Assembly (NCBI GenBank): GCA_029959295.1
Contig: JASCOH010000001.1
Location: 930,001 to 994,000 of the forward strand
Reading direction: 5' to 3'
From: Flavobacteriaceae bacterium PS02334
Lineage (GTDB): Bacteria; Bacteroidota; Bacteroidia; Flavobacteriales; Flavobacteriaceae
Length of the DNA: 64,000 bases
Shown piece by piece: positions 9,284-19,053 of this stretch (position 1 is the first letter of the stretch; each line of letters opens with the position of its first letter). The notes under the pieces are model-generated. The model was not told where the DNA came from. It ran no database searches and saw only the letters and a program-made list of their open reading frames with translations. Position numbers and translations under genes: made by a program.

Positions 9284-10429
9284 TTATTTTTCAAAGAAAT
9301 CTTGCAAAACTTTTTTAATCCTTTTCTTATCAATATCTGATAGATTTGATCCGGAAGGAAGGCAAAGCCCATTTTCAAAAATAGTTTCTGAAATTGAACC
9401 GCCGTAATACGGATAATTTTGAAAAACAGGCTGTAAATGCATCGGTTTCCAAATCGGACGGCTTTCAATATTTTCAGCTTCCAATGCCAATCGCAGATCT
9501 TCTCTAGATTTTCCTCCAGTTTTAGAAGAATCAATGAGAATCACCGTAAGCCAATGGTTTGAAAAAAAATCTTCATTTGGTTCTGAAAAAACTATTACGC
9601 CATCAATTCCACTAAAACTATCTTTATAAAATTGATTTATATTTCTCCTCTGCAGAATCCTTTCTTCCAAAACTTCCATTTGTCCGCGACCAATTCCTGC
9701 AGAAATATTGCTCATCCTGTAATTGAAGCCAATTTCAGAATGCTGATAATGAGGCGCCGCGTCTCTTGCTTGAGTTGAAAGAAATATTGCCTTATCCTTT
9801 ATTTCCTTATTATTAGAGACAATAGCACCGCCTCCCGAAGTAGTGATAATTTTATTTCCATTGAAAGAAAGAATGCTGATATCGCCCAATGTCCCGCATT
9901 TTTGATTTTTGTAAGTGCTCCCTAAAGCTTCTGCACTGTCTTCTAAAATCAGGATCTGGTATTTCTCAGAAATCGCTTTTATTTCATCATATTTATAAGG
10001 CATTCCATAAAGTTCAACCGCTATGATTGCCTTTGGTTTTTTTCCCTTTTCAATACGGTCTTGAATGGCGGTTTCCAAAGTTTCCGGACAAATATTCCAA
10101 GTATCTTTTTCGCTGTCGATAAAAATTGGCGTTGCTCCCAAATATAAAACAGGATTTACCGATGCAATGTGCGTATGCGTTTGAACCAAAACCTCATCAC
10201 CTGATTTTATCCCCAATAAAATCAAGCCCAGATGAAGCGCGGCGCTTCCCGAATTCAACACACAGACATGATATTCTTTAAAATAATTTTCTAAATCTTG
10301 CTCAAACCCTGAGATATTACTTCCGACTGGAGCAATCCAATTGGTCTCAAAAGCTTCGTTGATATAAATCATTTCTTTCCCGCCCATGTGCGGAGAAGAC
10401 AGCCATATTTTAGAATTTTCATTTTTCAT
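9284..10429 (-). CDS. DegT/DnrJ/EryC1/StrS aminotransferase (PglE-like)
   Basis: 381 residues of PLP-dependent fold. The Schiff-base Lys is Lys193 in SFNGNKIITTSGGG, and LEDSAEALGS carries the PLP-binding Asp. The best reading is a UDP-4-keto-6-deoxy-GlcNAc aminotransferase, as in UDP-bacillosamine synthesis, because the PglC-, PglD- and PglF-like genes are its immediate neighbours. It is the last gene of the long co-directional run before the 187-bp gap. Sequence alone does not fix the sugar. Confidence 0.88.
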   Translation of the reverse strand: MKNENSKIWLSSPHMGGKEMIYINEAFETNWIAPVGSNISGFEQDLENYFKEYHVCVLNSGSAALHLGLILLGIKSGDEVLVQTHTHIASVNPVLYLGATPIFIDSEKDTWNICPETLETAIQDRIEKGKKPKAIIAVELYGMPYKYDEIKAISEKYQILILEDSAEALGSTYKNQKCGTLGDISILSFNGNKIITTSGGGAIVSNNKEIKDKAIFLSTQARDAAPHYQHSEIGFNYRMSNISAGIGRGQMEVLEERILQRRNINQFYKDSFSGIDGVIVFSEPNEDFFSNHWLTVILIDSSKTGGKSREDLRLALEAENIESRPIWKPMHLQPVFQNYPYYGGSISETIFENGLCLPSGSNLSDIDKKRIKKVLQDFFEK

Positions 10430-10441
10430 TTTTTGTAACAG

Positions 10442-10987
10442 CTATCTAAATATTGTCTTTAAAATAATTTTTATATCGCCAAAGAAACTGTGATTGTAAT
10501 AATAGTCCAAGTTCATTTTTACCTTGTCAGGAAACAGAACGGTATCATTATATTCCAACGGATTTTCTTTTTTCAACAAAATCTCTTCTTCGTTTTTATA
10601 TTTTATGGAAGCCAAGCTTGTAATTCCTGGTTTTAACTCAAGAATTTTTCGTTCTTCGCCTTGCAATTTATCATAATATCCCGAAATATCAGGTCTTGGT
10701 CCAACAAAACTCATTTGCCCTATAAAAACATTCCAAAGCTGTGGCAATTCGTCAATTTTATATTTTCTGAACAGCTTTCCTAAATTTGATATTTTTCGCG
10801 TTTTTGGATGAATCGTTTTCAGCTTAAAAATGGTAAATAATTTTCCGTTTTGCCCTACTCTCTTTTGACAAAAAATTCCGCTGGAACCAGTATCGATGCT
10901 TGCTAAAATAAATCCGATAAAAATCAATTCGCAAAGCAATACCAATAGCAAAAGGGAAAAAATAATATCAAAAATTCTCTTAATCAT
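10442..10987 (-). CDS. Monotopic phosphoglycosyl transferase (PglC-like sugar transferase)
   Basis: 181 residues, the short monotopic form without the N-terminal domains of WcaJ/WbaP. It has an N-terminal re-entrant hydrophobic helix (6-29), a KLKT motif (55-58), the catalytic Asp-Glu pair in KIDELPQLWNV (79-80) and VGPRPD (95-100). It would transfer a phospho-sugar, probably a diacetamido sugar, to undecaprenyl phosphate as the first membrane step. It sits between the PglD- and PglE-like genes, with 4- and 12-base gaps. A second, unrelated priming enzyme is only two genes away. Confidence 0.9.
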   Translation of the reverse strand: MIKRIFDIIFSLLLLVLLCELIFIGFILASIDTGSSGIFCQKRVGQNGKLFTIFKLKTIHPKTRKISNLGKLFRKYKIDELPQLWNVFIGQMSFVGPRPDISGYYDKLQGEERKILELKPGITSLASIKYKNEEEILLKKENPLEYNDTVLFPDKVKMNLDYYYNHSFFGDIKIILKTIFR

Positions 10988-10991
10988 AAAT

Positions 10992-11564
10992 CTATATCGA
11001 TTCCGTTATCCAGCTTTCCGCAGGAATTTCAACTGGTTTTGAAATTACGCAATTCGGACTCACATAAGAATCTTTTCCTAAATTAGCGCCACATGTAATT
11101 CGAACTCCTGGCATCAAAACACAATTCTCGCCAACAATAGCATCATGATTTATAGTCACTCCGATATTTAAAAAACAAAAATCCCCAATCGAAATATCTG
11201 TTGTCAAAATACAACCTTGCGTAATATATGCTCCTTTTCCAACTGCAATTTTCGAAGGATCGTGAAACGAAACCTCTGGATGAATTATCGTTGGGAAACT
11301 AAATTTATTACTTGAAAATTGATCAATCATTTTTCTTCTAACCTTCGGATTTCCTAAAGCGATGATTATGCTTGCTTTTTCAAGTGCCAACAAATACTCG
11401 ATTCCGCCTAAAATTTTTATTCCATTTATAAGAGTTCCAGCTTCAATTCCGTCGTCAATAAAGCCTGAAACGGCATATTTTTCATTTAGCGAAGTATGCT
11501 GAAGTACGGCAAGAATTTCTCTTCCCACACCTCCAGCGCCAATTATGAAAACCGATTCTTTCAT
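10992..11564 (-). CDS. Sugar N-acetyltransferase, NeuD/PglD family
   Basis: 190 residues. The N-terminal Rossmann-like part (IIGAGGVGREIL) is typical of PglD/NeuD, and a left-handed beta-helix follows with the likely catalytic His140 in ITINH-type context (GVTINHDAIVG). It acetylates the 4-amino group of a UDP-4-amino sugar from acetyl-CoA. The C-terminus ends IPAESWITESI where many relatives continue with a G-x-PAK segment, so the tail looks slightly short. It overlaps the WecA-like gene by 4 bases (ATGA). Confidence 0.87.
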   Translation of the reverse strand: MKESVFIIGAGGVGREILAVLQHTSLNEKYAVSGFIDDGIEAGTLINGIKILGGIEYLLALEKASIIIALGNPKVRRKMIDQFSSNKFSFPTIIHPEVSFHDPSKIAVGKGAYITQGCILTTDISIGDFCFLNIGVTINHDAIVGENCVLMPGVRITCGANLGKDSYVSPNCVISKPVEIPAESWITESI

Positions 11565-12505
11565 GCTGTAATTTTCTTTTTTACGCTATTTCTAATTACA
11601 AAATAAATCGCTGACAGAAATACTAAAATTACCCCAGTTCCAAGCCAAGACATTTGGTGTTTTTCAATTAAATAAATTGCTATCGCACTGATAAATAGCT
11701 GTACGAAAGCATATAAAAAAGATACTTTTAAATGCGACCAGCCCATTTCATTCGCCAAATATTGGTACAAATGGCTTCTATGCGGTTTCAAGATATTTTC
11801 TTTGTTCTTTAATCTGTATAAAATCGTAATGGCAGCGTCGATTCCGTAAACGGAAAATATTAGAATGTAAGCCACATTTTCAAATTCAAAAATCGCTTTC
11901 AGCATCATATATCCAAGGAAAACTGCCATTGCCACACTTCCCACATCGCCGGCGAAAGTCTTTGCTTTTTTTCGGATATTAAAAAATCCGAAGACCAAGC
12001 AAGCCAATCCCATGATCGTTAAAAGTTCAAAAACTGCGTCATTTTTAAACAGGTAAGCAAAAGCCAGAATTGAGACGAAAGCATATAAAACGGTAATTCC
12101 GTTAATTCCGTCCATGAAATTAAAGGCGTTTATCCAGCCAATCATCCCTATGAAAATCAATGGCAAAAACCATAAATTTCCTTCAAAAAGTCCGAGTTCA
12201 TAAGACACTAAAATAGTGGCTAAAATATGCGCTCCAAATCTTGGAAAAGTTGGCAAAGGCCGAATATCATCAATAAAACTTACAATTCCAACTACTAAAA
12301 CTGCCGCCGTAAACAACAGCGAAGCATCGCCTAAAACACAGGCAATCAGCATAGCTATTGGAAAAATGACGCCACCGCCACGCAAAGTAATATCAGTATG
12401 CGACGATCTGTGATTTGGCTTGTCGATAATATTGAAGCGGTCTGCGATTTTAAAATAAACCAGCTCCAAAACCAACAGAAGCAATAAAATTATGAAATAG
12501 TGCAT
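11561..12505 (-). CDS. Polytopic UDP-sugar:undecaprenyl-phosphate sugar-1-P transferase (WecA/WbpL type)
   Basis: 314 residues, about ten membrane segments. Family motifs are the Asp pair SFIDD (79-80), NAFNFMDGING (126-136), FAGDVGS (184-190) and the late HRSHLYQ loop. The enzyme starts a lipid-linked glycan with HexNAc, QuiNAc or FucNAc phosphate. Together with the WbpV-like epimerase 6 bases upstream and the WbpM-like dehydratase, it matches the WbpL/WbpV/WbpM set known from Pseudomonas O-antigen clusters. That points to QuiNAc or FucNAc as first sugar, as inference. Confidence 0.9.
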   Translation of the reverse strand: MHYFIILLLLLVLELVYFKIADRFNIIDKPNHRSSHTDITLRGGGVIFPIAMLIACVLGDASLLFTAAVLVVGIVSFIDDIRPLPTFPRFGAHILATILVSYELGLFEGNLWFLPLIFIGMIGWINAFNFMDGINGITVLYAFVSILAFAYLFKNDAVFELLTIMGLACLVFGFFNIRKKAKTFAGDVGSVAMAVFLGYMMLKAIFEFENVAYILIFSVYGIDAAITILYRLKNKENILKPHRSHLYQYLANEMGWSHLKVSFLYAFVQLFISAIAIYLIEKHQMSWLGTGVILVFLSAIYFVIRNSVKKKITA

Positions 12506-12511
12506 GTTTAT

Positions 12512-13408
12512 TTATTTACGAAACGATTCAAATGTTTTCAATAATCCTTCTCGGGAAGAAATAGGAAATGGTTTTCCCATTGCTTTTAAGATTTTGTCAT
12601 TGCTGACCACATAGTTCTCAGTCAGTTTTTGCAAACGTTCTGAATTCAGGGGCAATTTCAGGCTGTCTCCAGCTTTTGCCATGGCGTCAATCAATCCTTT
12701 TGAAATCTTCCACATTTTTGTTTTTTTGCCAAGGCTTTTTCCTGCCAATTCGATCACTTCGTTTGTCGATAACGATTCATCGTCAGCAAATTGGTAAATT
12801 CCTGAAGCGATATCTTGAACCAAAAGCGCTTCCACTGCAAAACAAAGGTTTTCAATGCTCAAAAAAGAGCGCTTGTTTTCAAAAGCCGCCAGCGGATAAG
12901 GCAATCCTTTTTTTGCAAAACCATACAAAAGATTCAGATTTCCTTTATTTCCTGGCCCGTGAATCATGCAAGGCCTGATAATGAAAACTCTTTTTCCTTG
13001 TGGCAATTCTTTTGATAAAATATATTCTTCGGCTTTCAGCTTTGAAATTCCGTAAGGCGTTTTTGGATTTGGCGAAACATTTTCCTCTAAAATGCCGGTC
13101 ACTTCATCGGCTGCCGCTTTTACGCTGCTGAAATACATAAAATCTTTTGCTTCGCTTTGCAAAAAGACGTCAAATAATTCTTTTGTAAGCTCTGTGTTTA
13201 TCTTGAAATAATCAGAAGCTTCGCTTGTGTTTTTTGTATCGTGGGCTTTTCCTGCCAAATGAATTATCGCATTGGCTTTGGCATCAAAATTAGTTTTCCA
13301 ATCTTCTTTTCGAAGAGAAAGCGATGCTGTTGCAAAATTGCGGTCCTCTAAATAATTTAAAAGATTCTGTCCAACAAATCCTGTAGCGCCTGTTATTTGG
13401 ATTTTCAT
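12512..13408 (-). CDS. NAD-dependent sugar epimerase/reductase (WbpV-like SDR)
   Basis: 298 residues from MKIQITGATGFVGQN. I chose the ATG at 13406-13408 because it lies 2 bases after the upstream gene stop and gives the family N-terminus; an in-frame ATG 36 bases earlier would overlap that gene. The glycine-rich NAD motif is GATGFVG, the active-site residues are the Ser in YFSSVKAA and Tyr-Lys in YGISKLK. Relatives reduce the 4-keto intermediate made by WbpM-type enzymes to UDP-QuiNAc or UDP-FucNAc. The product stereochemistry cannot be read from the sequence. Confidence 0.85.
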   Translation of the reverse strand: MKIQITGATGFVGQNLLNYLEDRNFATASLSLRKEDWKTNFDAKANAIIHLAGKAHDTKNTSEASDYFKINTELTKELFDVFLQSEAKDFMYFSSVKAAADEVTGILEENVSPNPKTPYGISKLKAEEYILSKELPQGKRVFIIRPCMIHGPGNKGNLNLLYGFAKKGLPYPLAAFENKRSFLSIENLCFAVEALLVQDIASGIYQFADDESLSTNEVIELAGKSLGKKTKMWKISKGLIDAMAKAGDSLKLPLNSERLQKLTENYVVSNDKILKAMGKPFPISSREGLLKTFESFRK

Positions 13409-13410
13409 TT

Positions 13411-14559
13411 TTAATATTTTAAATTTTCGGAAATATGGTTCCAAATTTTAGATTCTTCAAAATTAGCCCTTACGAACTTTCTGCCGTTAGTGCCGTGTTC
13501 TTTTGCAATTTCATCATTATTCAGGTAGAACAATATTTTTTCTGAAATATCTTTTGGTTCGTGCGTTATGAAAACGCCTGTACTATTTTCTTGAATTGAC
13601 TCAGTGCAACCTGTCGCTTTGGTTATAATCACAGGAATTTCCATTGAAGAAGCCTCAAGAGAAACCGTTGGAAAGCCTTCGCGATAAGTTGGCAGTATAA
13701 ATATATCCATTAAACTGAAATAAGGCGCAGAATCGAGCACAAAATCAGTAAAAAGTATCGATTCATCTGAAAATATCGTTGTTTTTGTGGCTTCAGAAAT
13801 AGAATCTTTTTCCTCAATCGGACCTACTAAAAGAAGCTTTACGTTTGGATATTTTACTTTTATAAATTTCCAAGCTTCGATTAATTCTTCGATTCCTTTG
13901 TCTTTTACCAAACGCCCGACATAGCCAATAACTTTGTCGGTTTTCTCAATTTTCAATTGCTGTCTAAGTAATTCTACTTTATTTGTATCTGCAAATTCTG
14001 GATTGAATTTAGATTCTGTATCGATTCCGTTGCAAGTTCCCAAGCCCAGAATGACATTCTTTTTAGGATCATTCAGCCTGTCTTTTTCACTTCTTTCTCT
14101 AACCGATTTGCTTACGCAGACTACATTTGTAGCAAATCCTCCGGTAATGGCATCAATATTTTTCAGCAGAAATCTTTTGAAACCTTTGCTGGTTTCATAG
14201 ATAATTCCGTGTCGGAAATAAATTCGCTTTGAGATATTTGCAAAAAAGGAAGCAATCATTGCCACCATGCCGCCTTTAGGCGTATGTCCGACAACGACAT
14301 CAATATTGTTCGCTTTTATGTATTTGTAAATCTTAATTATCGCTTTTAAATCTTTAATCGGACTTATATTTCGAGTAATTTCTACTTCAAAAGGAATATA
14401 TCCTAATGGTTCAGACAATGCTAAAAATTCTTTTGAAGGAGAACATCCCAGATGGTATTCATTTCCTGTTTTGGCGTGTAAATATAAAAACTGCTTGCCA
14501 AAAAAATGGTTGATGACAAATGATACCGTAATTATATGAAGTACTTTTTCTTTTTTCAT
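13411..14559 (-). CDS. Glycosyltransferase, GT4/GT-B fold
   Basis: 382 residues. The N-terminal domain contains HTPKGGMVAMIAS and FRHGIIYETSKG. The C-terminal domain has VGYVGRLVKDKGIEELIEAW and the E-x7-E type motif REGFPTVSLEASSMEIPVI that binds nucleotide sugar. It acts at the cytoplasmic face, probably adding the second sugar after priming since it sits next to the WecA-like and epimerase genes. The linkage is unknown. Confidence 0.88.
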   Translation of the reverse strand: MKKEKVLHIITVSFVINHFFGKQFLYLHAKTGNEYHLGCSPSKEFLALSEPLGYIPFEVEITRNISPIKDLKAIIKIYKYIKANNIDVVVGHTPKGGMVAMIASFFANISKRIYFRHGIIYETSKGFKRFLLKNIDAITGGFATNVVCVSKSVRERSEKDRLNDPKKNVILGLGTCNGIDTESKFNPEFADTNKVELLRQQLKIEKTDKVIGYVGRLVKDKGIEELIEAWKFIKVKYPNVKLLLVGPIEEKDSISEATKTTIFSDESILFTDFVLDSAPYFSLMDIFILPTYREGFPTVSLEASSMEIPVIITKATGCTESIQENSTGVFITHEPKDISEKILFYLNNDEIAKEHGTNGRKFVRANFEESKIWNHISENLKY

Positions 14560-14621
14560 TACTCTTAAGGAGTTTGCTTTTTAACTCTCGATGAACTTCT
14601 TTTATTGCTGAAATTATTTTT

Positions 14622-15716
14622 TTATCGACTTAATATTCTGTTATACAAATCAATATGCTTGCTGACCATTGCCTGGATATTAAATTCCTCTGCTCTTTTT
14701 TGACATCTATCGACGATTGATGAATAATATTCTTTATCAGATAAAAGTTTTGTAATATTTTCTGCCAAATCTTTCTCATTTCCAACTTCAAAAAGCAATC
14801 CATGGCCACCCACAATTTCTGACAATCCTGGAACATCTGAAGCAACAAAAGGTTTTCCAGAAGCCATTCCTTCAATGCTTGAAAGCGAAAGGCCTTCATA
14901 TCTGGAAGACAAAACAACAATATCAACATTTTTCAAAAGATTAGGAATATCCATTCGAAGCCCTAAGAAAAATACTCTTTTTTCGAGTTTCAGCGAAGCT
15001 ACCAACTGCTCGCAATCTTTTCTAGTCACGCCGTCTCCCGCTAAAAGCAATTTTATATTTTCGGGCAAAAGGCTTATGGCACGTATGAGCGTTTGCTGGT
15101 CTTTTGGCCCGTGATAAGAAGAAACTTGTATTATAAATTTTTCGTTTTCATTAAATTGTGGAAAAAAATCTGCCTTGGGCAACGGACTTGCATTTTTATA
15201 TTTGCCCACATTGACTCCGTTTAAAATAATCTCAAGCTTTTCATCCGGGAGGTTTGTATGTTTTTTGACGACCTCTAAAACCTTTGGAGTTATGCAGACA
15301 ATCTTGTGGTATTTTTCATAAATAAAACGGTCAATATATTTCAGCCAAGAACTCTGGATTCTTTTATTTGAAGTGCTGTGTTCTGTGAAAATCAATTTCG
15401 TTTTAGAAAAGGAAATTAATTTTGCAATTACAGCCCAATATTGTGAAGGAAAAAGATGCACGTGCACGATTTCATACTTTTTCAAGTAAGGTATAATCTG
15501 AAAAATATGCAACGGATTGTAAACCGATTTTTGTCCTAAAGAATAAATCGTACAGCAATTCAACGCTTTTAGTTCTTTCATGAATGGCGAGTTCCCTTCA
15601 TTTAAGACTAAAATATCCATTTGAATTCCAAGCTGATTGTATAATGGCAGGCTTTCTAAAAGTAATTTTTCAGCACCGCCGGTTTCTAGGTTATTTATAA
15701 TTTGTAATACTTTCAT
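14622..15716 (-). CDS. Glycosyltransferase, GT4 family
   Basis: 364 residues. The N-terminus is INNLETGGAEKLLLESLPLY, the acceptor domain motif of GT4 enzymes. The C-terminal half has IQVSSYHGPKDQQTLIRAI and SRYEGLSLSSIEGMASGKP with the conserved E-x7-E pair. It overlaps the upstream GT2 gene by 4 bases (ATGA), so the two are probably translated together. It is one of the assembly transferases of the repeating unit, and specificity cannot be assigned. Confidence 0.9.
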   Translation of the reverse strand: MKVLQIINNLETGGAEKLLLESLPLYNQLGIQMDILVLNEGNSPFMKELKALNCCTIYSLGQKSVYNPLHIFQIIPYLKKYEIVHVHLFPSQYWAVIAKLISFSKTKLIFTEHSTSNKRIQSSWLKYIDRFIYEKYHKIVCITPKVLEVVKKHTNLPDEKLEIILNGVNVGKYKNASPLPKADFFPQFNENEKFIIQVSSYHGPKDQQTLIRAISLLPENIKLLLAGDGVTRKDCEQLVASLKLEKRVFFLGLRMDIPNLLKNVDIVVLSSRYEGLSLSSIEGMASGKPFVASDVPGLSEIVGGHGLLFEVGNEKDLAENITKLLSDKEYYSSIVDRCQKRAEEFNIQAMVSKHIDLYNRILSR

Positions 15717-16594
15717 GAGTTATTTTTTTTGTCTCTAAGAAACATTGCAAAACCAATCGGCAATCCGAAAAGAGTCAGTAAAAAAGACACACTGCTGATT
15801 TTTTTGGAAAATCCAAGTTTGCTGTTGAATGAAAACCTCCAAAAATTAATATTAGCTCTCAGCTTATGGCTTAGTGAAATATTCTTTTTTTCTAATTCTG
15901 CATAAGTATCCATGGTTGCCAATGGCGAATTCATTCTGATTTTGACAATTTTTGCCGTGAGCCCGTCTTCCAAATATTCGCATAAATATATCGGCTCGTC
16001 AAAATACAAAAGCTTATATTTTGATGAAATCCTATTCCATATTAAAACTTCAGGACAAAATTTTTCATTTTCATATTCTGGAAAAGGAAATTCCCGCAAC
16101 GCTTGCGTTTTAAAAACTTCTGCCAAATCTCCTTGGATTTTGTGCTCATATCTAATTTCTACAGCATCAGCAACAACAGGGCTGAATGCCTTGTTATTTC
16201 CAACCAGTTTTCCATCATAATAAGCTTTTCTTCCAGAAACACCGCCAATCTGCGGATTTCCTTTTACGGTTTCATAATAAGCGGCGACTTTTTCAAGCGC
16301 ATTTTCAGGCAGAATATCATCGCTATCTGCAATAAAGAACAATTCTCCTTCGGCTTCTCTTGCCCCTTTGTTTATGGCCACATGCTTTCCTCCATTTTTT
16401 TGGATGAAATAGCGAATAGGAATGCGGTTTTCATTTTTGAAGCCTGCAATTAGTTCTTCTGTATTATCCGTGCTTCCGTCATCGACAACAAGCCATTCAA
16501 AATTGGCATAGGATTGTTTCCACAGTGAATCATAAAGTTCTGTGAGGCGATAAGCTCGGTTAAAAGTTGGCGTAAATACTGTTATTTTTATCAT
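15713..16594 (-). CDS. Glycosyltransferase, GT2 family (GT-A fold)
   Basis: 293 residues. The canonical GT2 start is FTPTFNRAYRLTELYDSL with VDDGSTDNTEELI, followed by the metal-binding FIADSDDILP motif. The C-terminus ends in a hydrophobic stretch that may rest on the membrane. It is translationally coupled to the next GT4 gene through a 4-base overlap and follows the polymerase gene by 9 bases. Confidence 0.9.
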   Translation of the reverse strand: MIKITVFTPTFNRAYRLTELYDSLWKQSYANFEWLVVDDGSTDNTEELIAGFKNENRIPIRYFIQKNGGKHVAINKGAREAEGELFFIADSDDILPENALEKVAAYYETVKGNPQIGGVSGRKAYYDGKLVGNNKAFSPVVADAVEIRYEHKIQGDLAEVFKTQALREFPFPEYENEKFCPEVLIWNRISSKYKLLYFDEPIYLCEYLEDGLTAKIVKIRMNSPLATMDTYAELEKKNISLSHKLRANINFWRFSFNSKLGFSKKISSVSFLLTLFGLPIGFAMFLRDKKNNS

Positions 16595-16603
16595 GAATAA
16601 TTA

Positions 16604-17680
16604 TTATCTATATTCCATTAGTTCCCATTGTCCATTTCTTCTGAAGTCTTGAAATATTGATTTGTAAGGCATGAAATCGCCATCATCAAAAGCAAACAAT
16701 AACCTGAAAAAGACAAAACCGTAATATATAAAGATGAGCAATTTAAAATTGGCCTTGAATTTAGCATCTTCAATAAATTTGTAGATATAAGGAAGCGCCA
16801 TGACCAAGAAGACGAAATAATACCATCCGAACCTCAAGAAGGAAGCATTTGTAAGCGCCATTATATTTACGATAATATATCCGAATAAGCCATTTAAGAC
16901 TAGCGTGCCGAATTTTGTTTTATAAAAATGGCTTCTGTATTTCAGCATCAGGTAAATTAAAACTGCCGATTCAATAAGGTAGAAAACATTTATTCCGCCT
17001 GATTTTTCTACGTAGACACCAACTTTTGCGTCTGCATTTTCAGCTAAAATCCCTAAGATAAAAGCAGAAAGCGGAGAGACAGAAACGATAAGCGCCACGA
17101 CCGAAATCACAAACATATTTAAGTTTTTAAATTTAATGTTCGCAATAAAATACATCGGAAAAAAGATCAGCGAGCTCTTGTGAAATAAGTAAGCCAAACC
17201 TGCCAGGAGAAAGAATTTCAAATATTTTCTATCTAAAATCAACGGCAAAGAAAGCCATATTATTCCCATTGCGATACCTTGCCTCAAATAAACAAACGAC
17301 ATCAAGAAGAACTTGCAAAAAAGAATAAAAACAGAAAAATAAACTATAGGGCTGTATTTTTTTATTGTATAAAACTGCAAGGAAAGCATCAACGCCGCAC
17401 TGAAAAAAAACATAAAATAGCGGTCGTTGCTTATGTTTTTCAAAAGAAGGAAATAAGTTTTGAAACCAACTTCAAAAGCCATGTAAAGCTTGATAAAATC
17501 TGGCGACGACTCATAAACTTCTCCATAAATATATACGTCAAAACCGCCAATCATATCTCTGAAACCAGAGAATGCGATCAGCAACGCCAACACAGCATAG
17601 AATCCGAATGAGACTTTAGTTTCATTTTTTTGAAAATAAAGTACTGCTACGAATAAAAAAACTATAAGGTATGGAATCAT
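16604..17680 (-). CDS. wzy: Polysaccharide polymerase, EpsG/Wzy family
   Basis: 358 residues with about ten hydrophobic segments. The N-terminal FSGFRDMIGGFDVYIYGEVY motif is the EpsG-type signature (G-x-R-x5-D-x3-Y). It most likely polymerises Wzx-translocated repeat units at the periplasmic face. It is the only polymerase candidate in the locus, which together with Wzx and the Wza/Wzc pairs supports a Wzx/Wzy-dependent pathway. Confidence 0.85.
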   Translation of the reverse strand: MIPYLIVFLFVAVLYFQKNETKVSFGFYAVLALLIAFSGFRDMIGGFDVYIYGEVYESSPDFIKLYMAFEVGFKTYFLLLKNISNDRYFMFFFSAALMLSLQFYTIKKYSPIVYFSVFILFCKFFLMSFVYLRQGIAMGIIWLSLPLILDRKYLKFFLLAGLAYLFHKSSLIFFPMYFIANIKFKNLNMFVISVVALIVSVSPLSAFILGILAENADAKVGVYVEKSGGINVFYLIESAVLIYLMLKYRSHFYKTKFGTLVLNGLFGYIIVNIMALTNASFLRFGWYYFVFLVMALPYIYKFIEDAKFKANFKLLIFIYYGFVFFRLLFAFDDGDFMPYKSIFQDFRRNGQWELMEYR

Positions 17681-17705
17681 TTAAACTTTTATATAATGTG
17701 CGCCT

Positions 17706-18941
17706 TTATGACAATACTTTATTAGAATTATAATATCCTATTGCATCAATCTGTTTTTTGAGATCAATTGCAACCTCTTCTACACTCAGCCTTTTTCTAA
17801 TTTTCATCAGATTTAAGACCTGAATTTTATATTGCTTTATTATTTCTTCATCTTTAGCTATTATTTTTTTAATCAAATCATGCATTTCATCTAAATCTTT
17901 GCATTGAAAGCCCACGTTTCCAGCTTCCTGAAAAATATAATCAAATATCGGATGCTTCAAAACAACAAACGGAATGCAGGCCGCAATCGCGTCAATTATC
18001 GCACCGCTGGTTCTGAATATATATTGATTGGTATCATAAAAAAATAATGAATAATCTAATTTTTGCAATTTTGATTCATATTGTTCTCTGCTCAAATAAT
18101 CAGGCTTGTTTTCTTTTAAATTGCCCGTCATTTCTTCAACCCATTTATTTTTATAAGGAATCACGCTTGAAGTTATCAATCCGATTACTTGAAAAGAAAC
18201 TTTTTTTTGTGTTATTTCTGCACTGAATTTCTCAGCCAGCTCATAAATATAATGTGAGTTTTTTCGTTCTACTTCCATGCTTCCGATATGGCCAAATGAA
18301 AAAACAGTATTGCCGGCTATTTCTTTTTCAGTCACATCAACGGCCAGCATATTGTGCGGATGATCAATTTCTAATATTTCTTCTCTTTTCAAAAATCCGT
18401 CTTGCATCAAATATTCCTTTGAAATCTTGTTCAAAAGCAGGTAATGAAAATTTGGAGCGAAAGTATTAAAAACTTTTTTATAAGTCGCCCCGATTAATTT
18501 TTCGACCTTGTCATTTGCATTGTAAACAAAATCTAAATCGCCATGCAATACGGCAATTGTCGGAACATTAGATTTTGCCTTCAATCTTTTAAAAACAAAG
18601 AAAGAAGAAAAAGTGGTGATTGAGAGAAATACCAAATCATTTGCGCTTGCATTTGAAAGTATTTCCTTAAAAACCAATCTTCTTTTGTTTTCCTTTACGA
18701 TATAATTCAACCCTTTCACCACTTTGGCTTCTGAGATGCTTTTGGTGTAGAGAATTGGCTTGAAAGTTATATTTCTTACCTCATCATCACTCAGAAGCTC
18801 TTTGATGCTTTTGTGATTTGATGCGTTTCCATGAGAAATTATCTTCTCTGACGGATACATTTTTAATAGTATTTTTAAAATTGACGAGTTAAAAACCATA
18901 TGGTGGTCTCGTTCTGAGGTTTGATCGATAAAATGAATCAT
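17706..18941 (-). CDS. Putative glycosyltransferase, GT-B-like, family unclear
   Basis: 411 residues, soluble, without a classical GT4 signature. The central part (TVFSFGHIGSMEVERKNSHY) and a C-terminal segment (GAIIDAIAACIPFVVLKHPIFDYIF) resemble the nucleotide-sugar half of GT-B enzymes, where a small-residue loop and a proline-rich helix bind the donor. Its position between a polymerase and GT2 genes supports a transferase role. I do not recognise a specific family. The 112-bp gap upstream (18942-19053) is AT-rich with no visible signal. Confidence 0.6.
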   Translation of the reverse strand: MIHFIDQTSERDHHMVFNSSILKILLKMYPSEKIISHGNASNHKSIKELLSDDEVRNITFKPILYTKSISEAKVVKGLNYIVKENKRRLVFKEILSNASANDLVFLSITTFSSFFVFKRLKAKSNVPTIAVLHGDLDFVYNANDKVEKLIGATYKKVFNTFAPNFHYLLLNKISKEYLMQDGFLKREEILEIDHPHNMLAVDVTEKEIAGNTVFSFGHIGSMEVERKNSHYIYELAEKFSAEITQKKVSFQVIGLITSSVIPYKNKWVEEMTGNLKENKPDYLSREQYESKLQKLDYSLFFYDTNQYIFRTSGAIIDAIAACIPFVVLKHPIFDYIFQEAGNVGFQCKDLDEMHDLIKKIIAKDEEIIKQYKIQVLNLMKIRKRLSVEEVAIDLKKQIDAIGYYNSNKVLS

Positions 18942-19053
18942 AAATTTATTTTTTTTCCAAAAATCTTTTTAAAAAAAAATTTTTCGCATTAATAATATTG
19001 TAGGTTAATTTTATGATTTGAGATCGAAAATTTATAAAAACTATTTATTCTGC

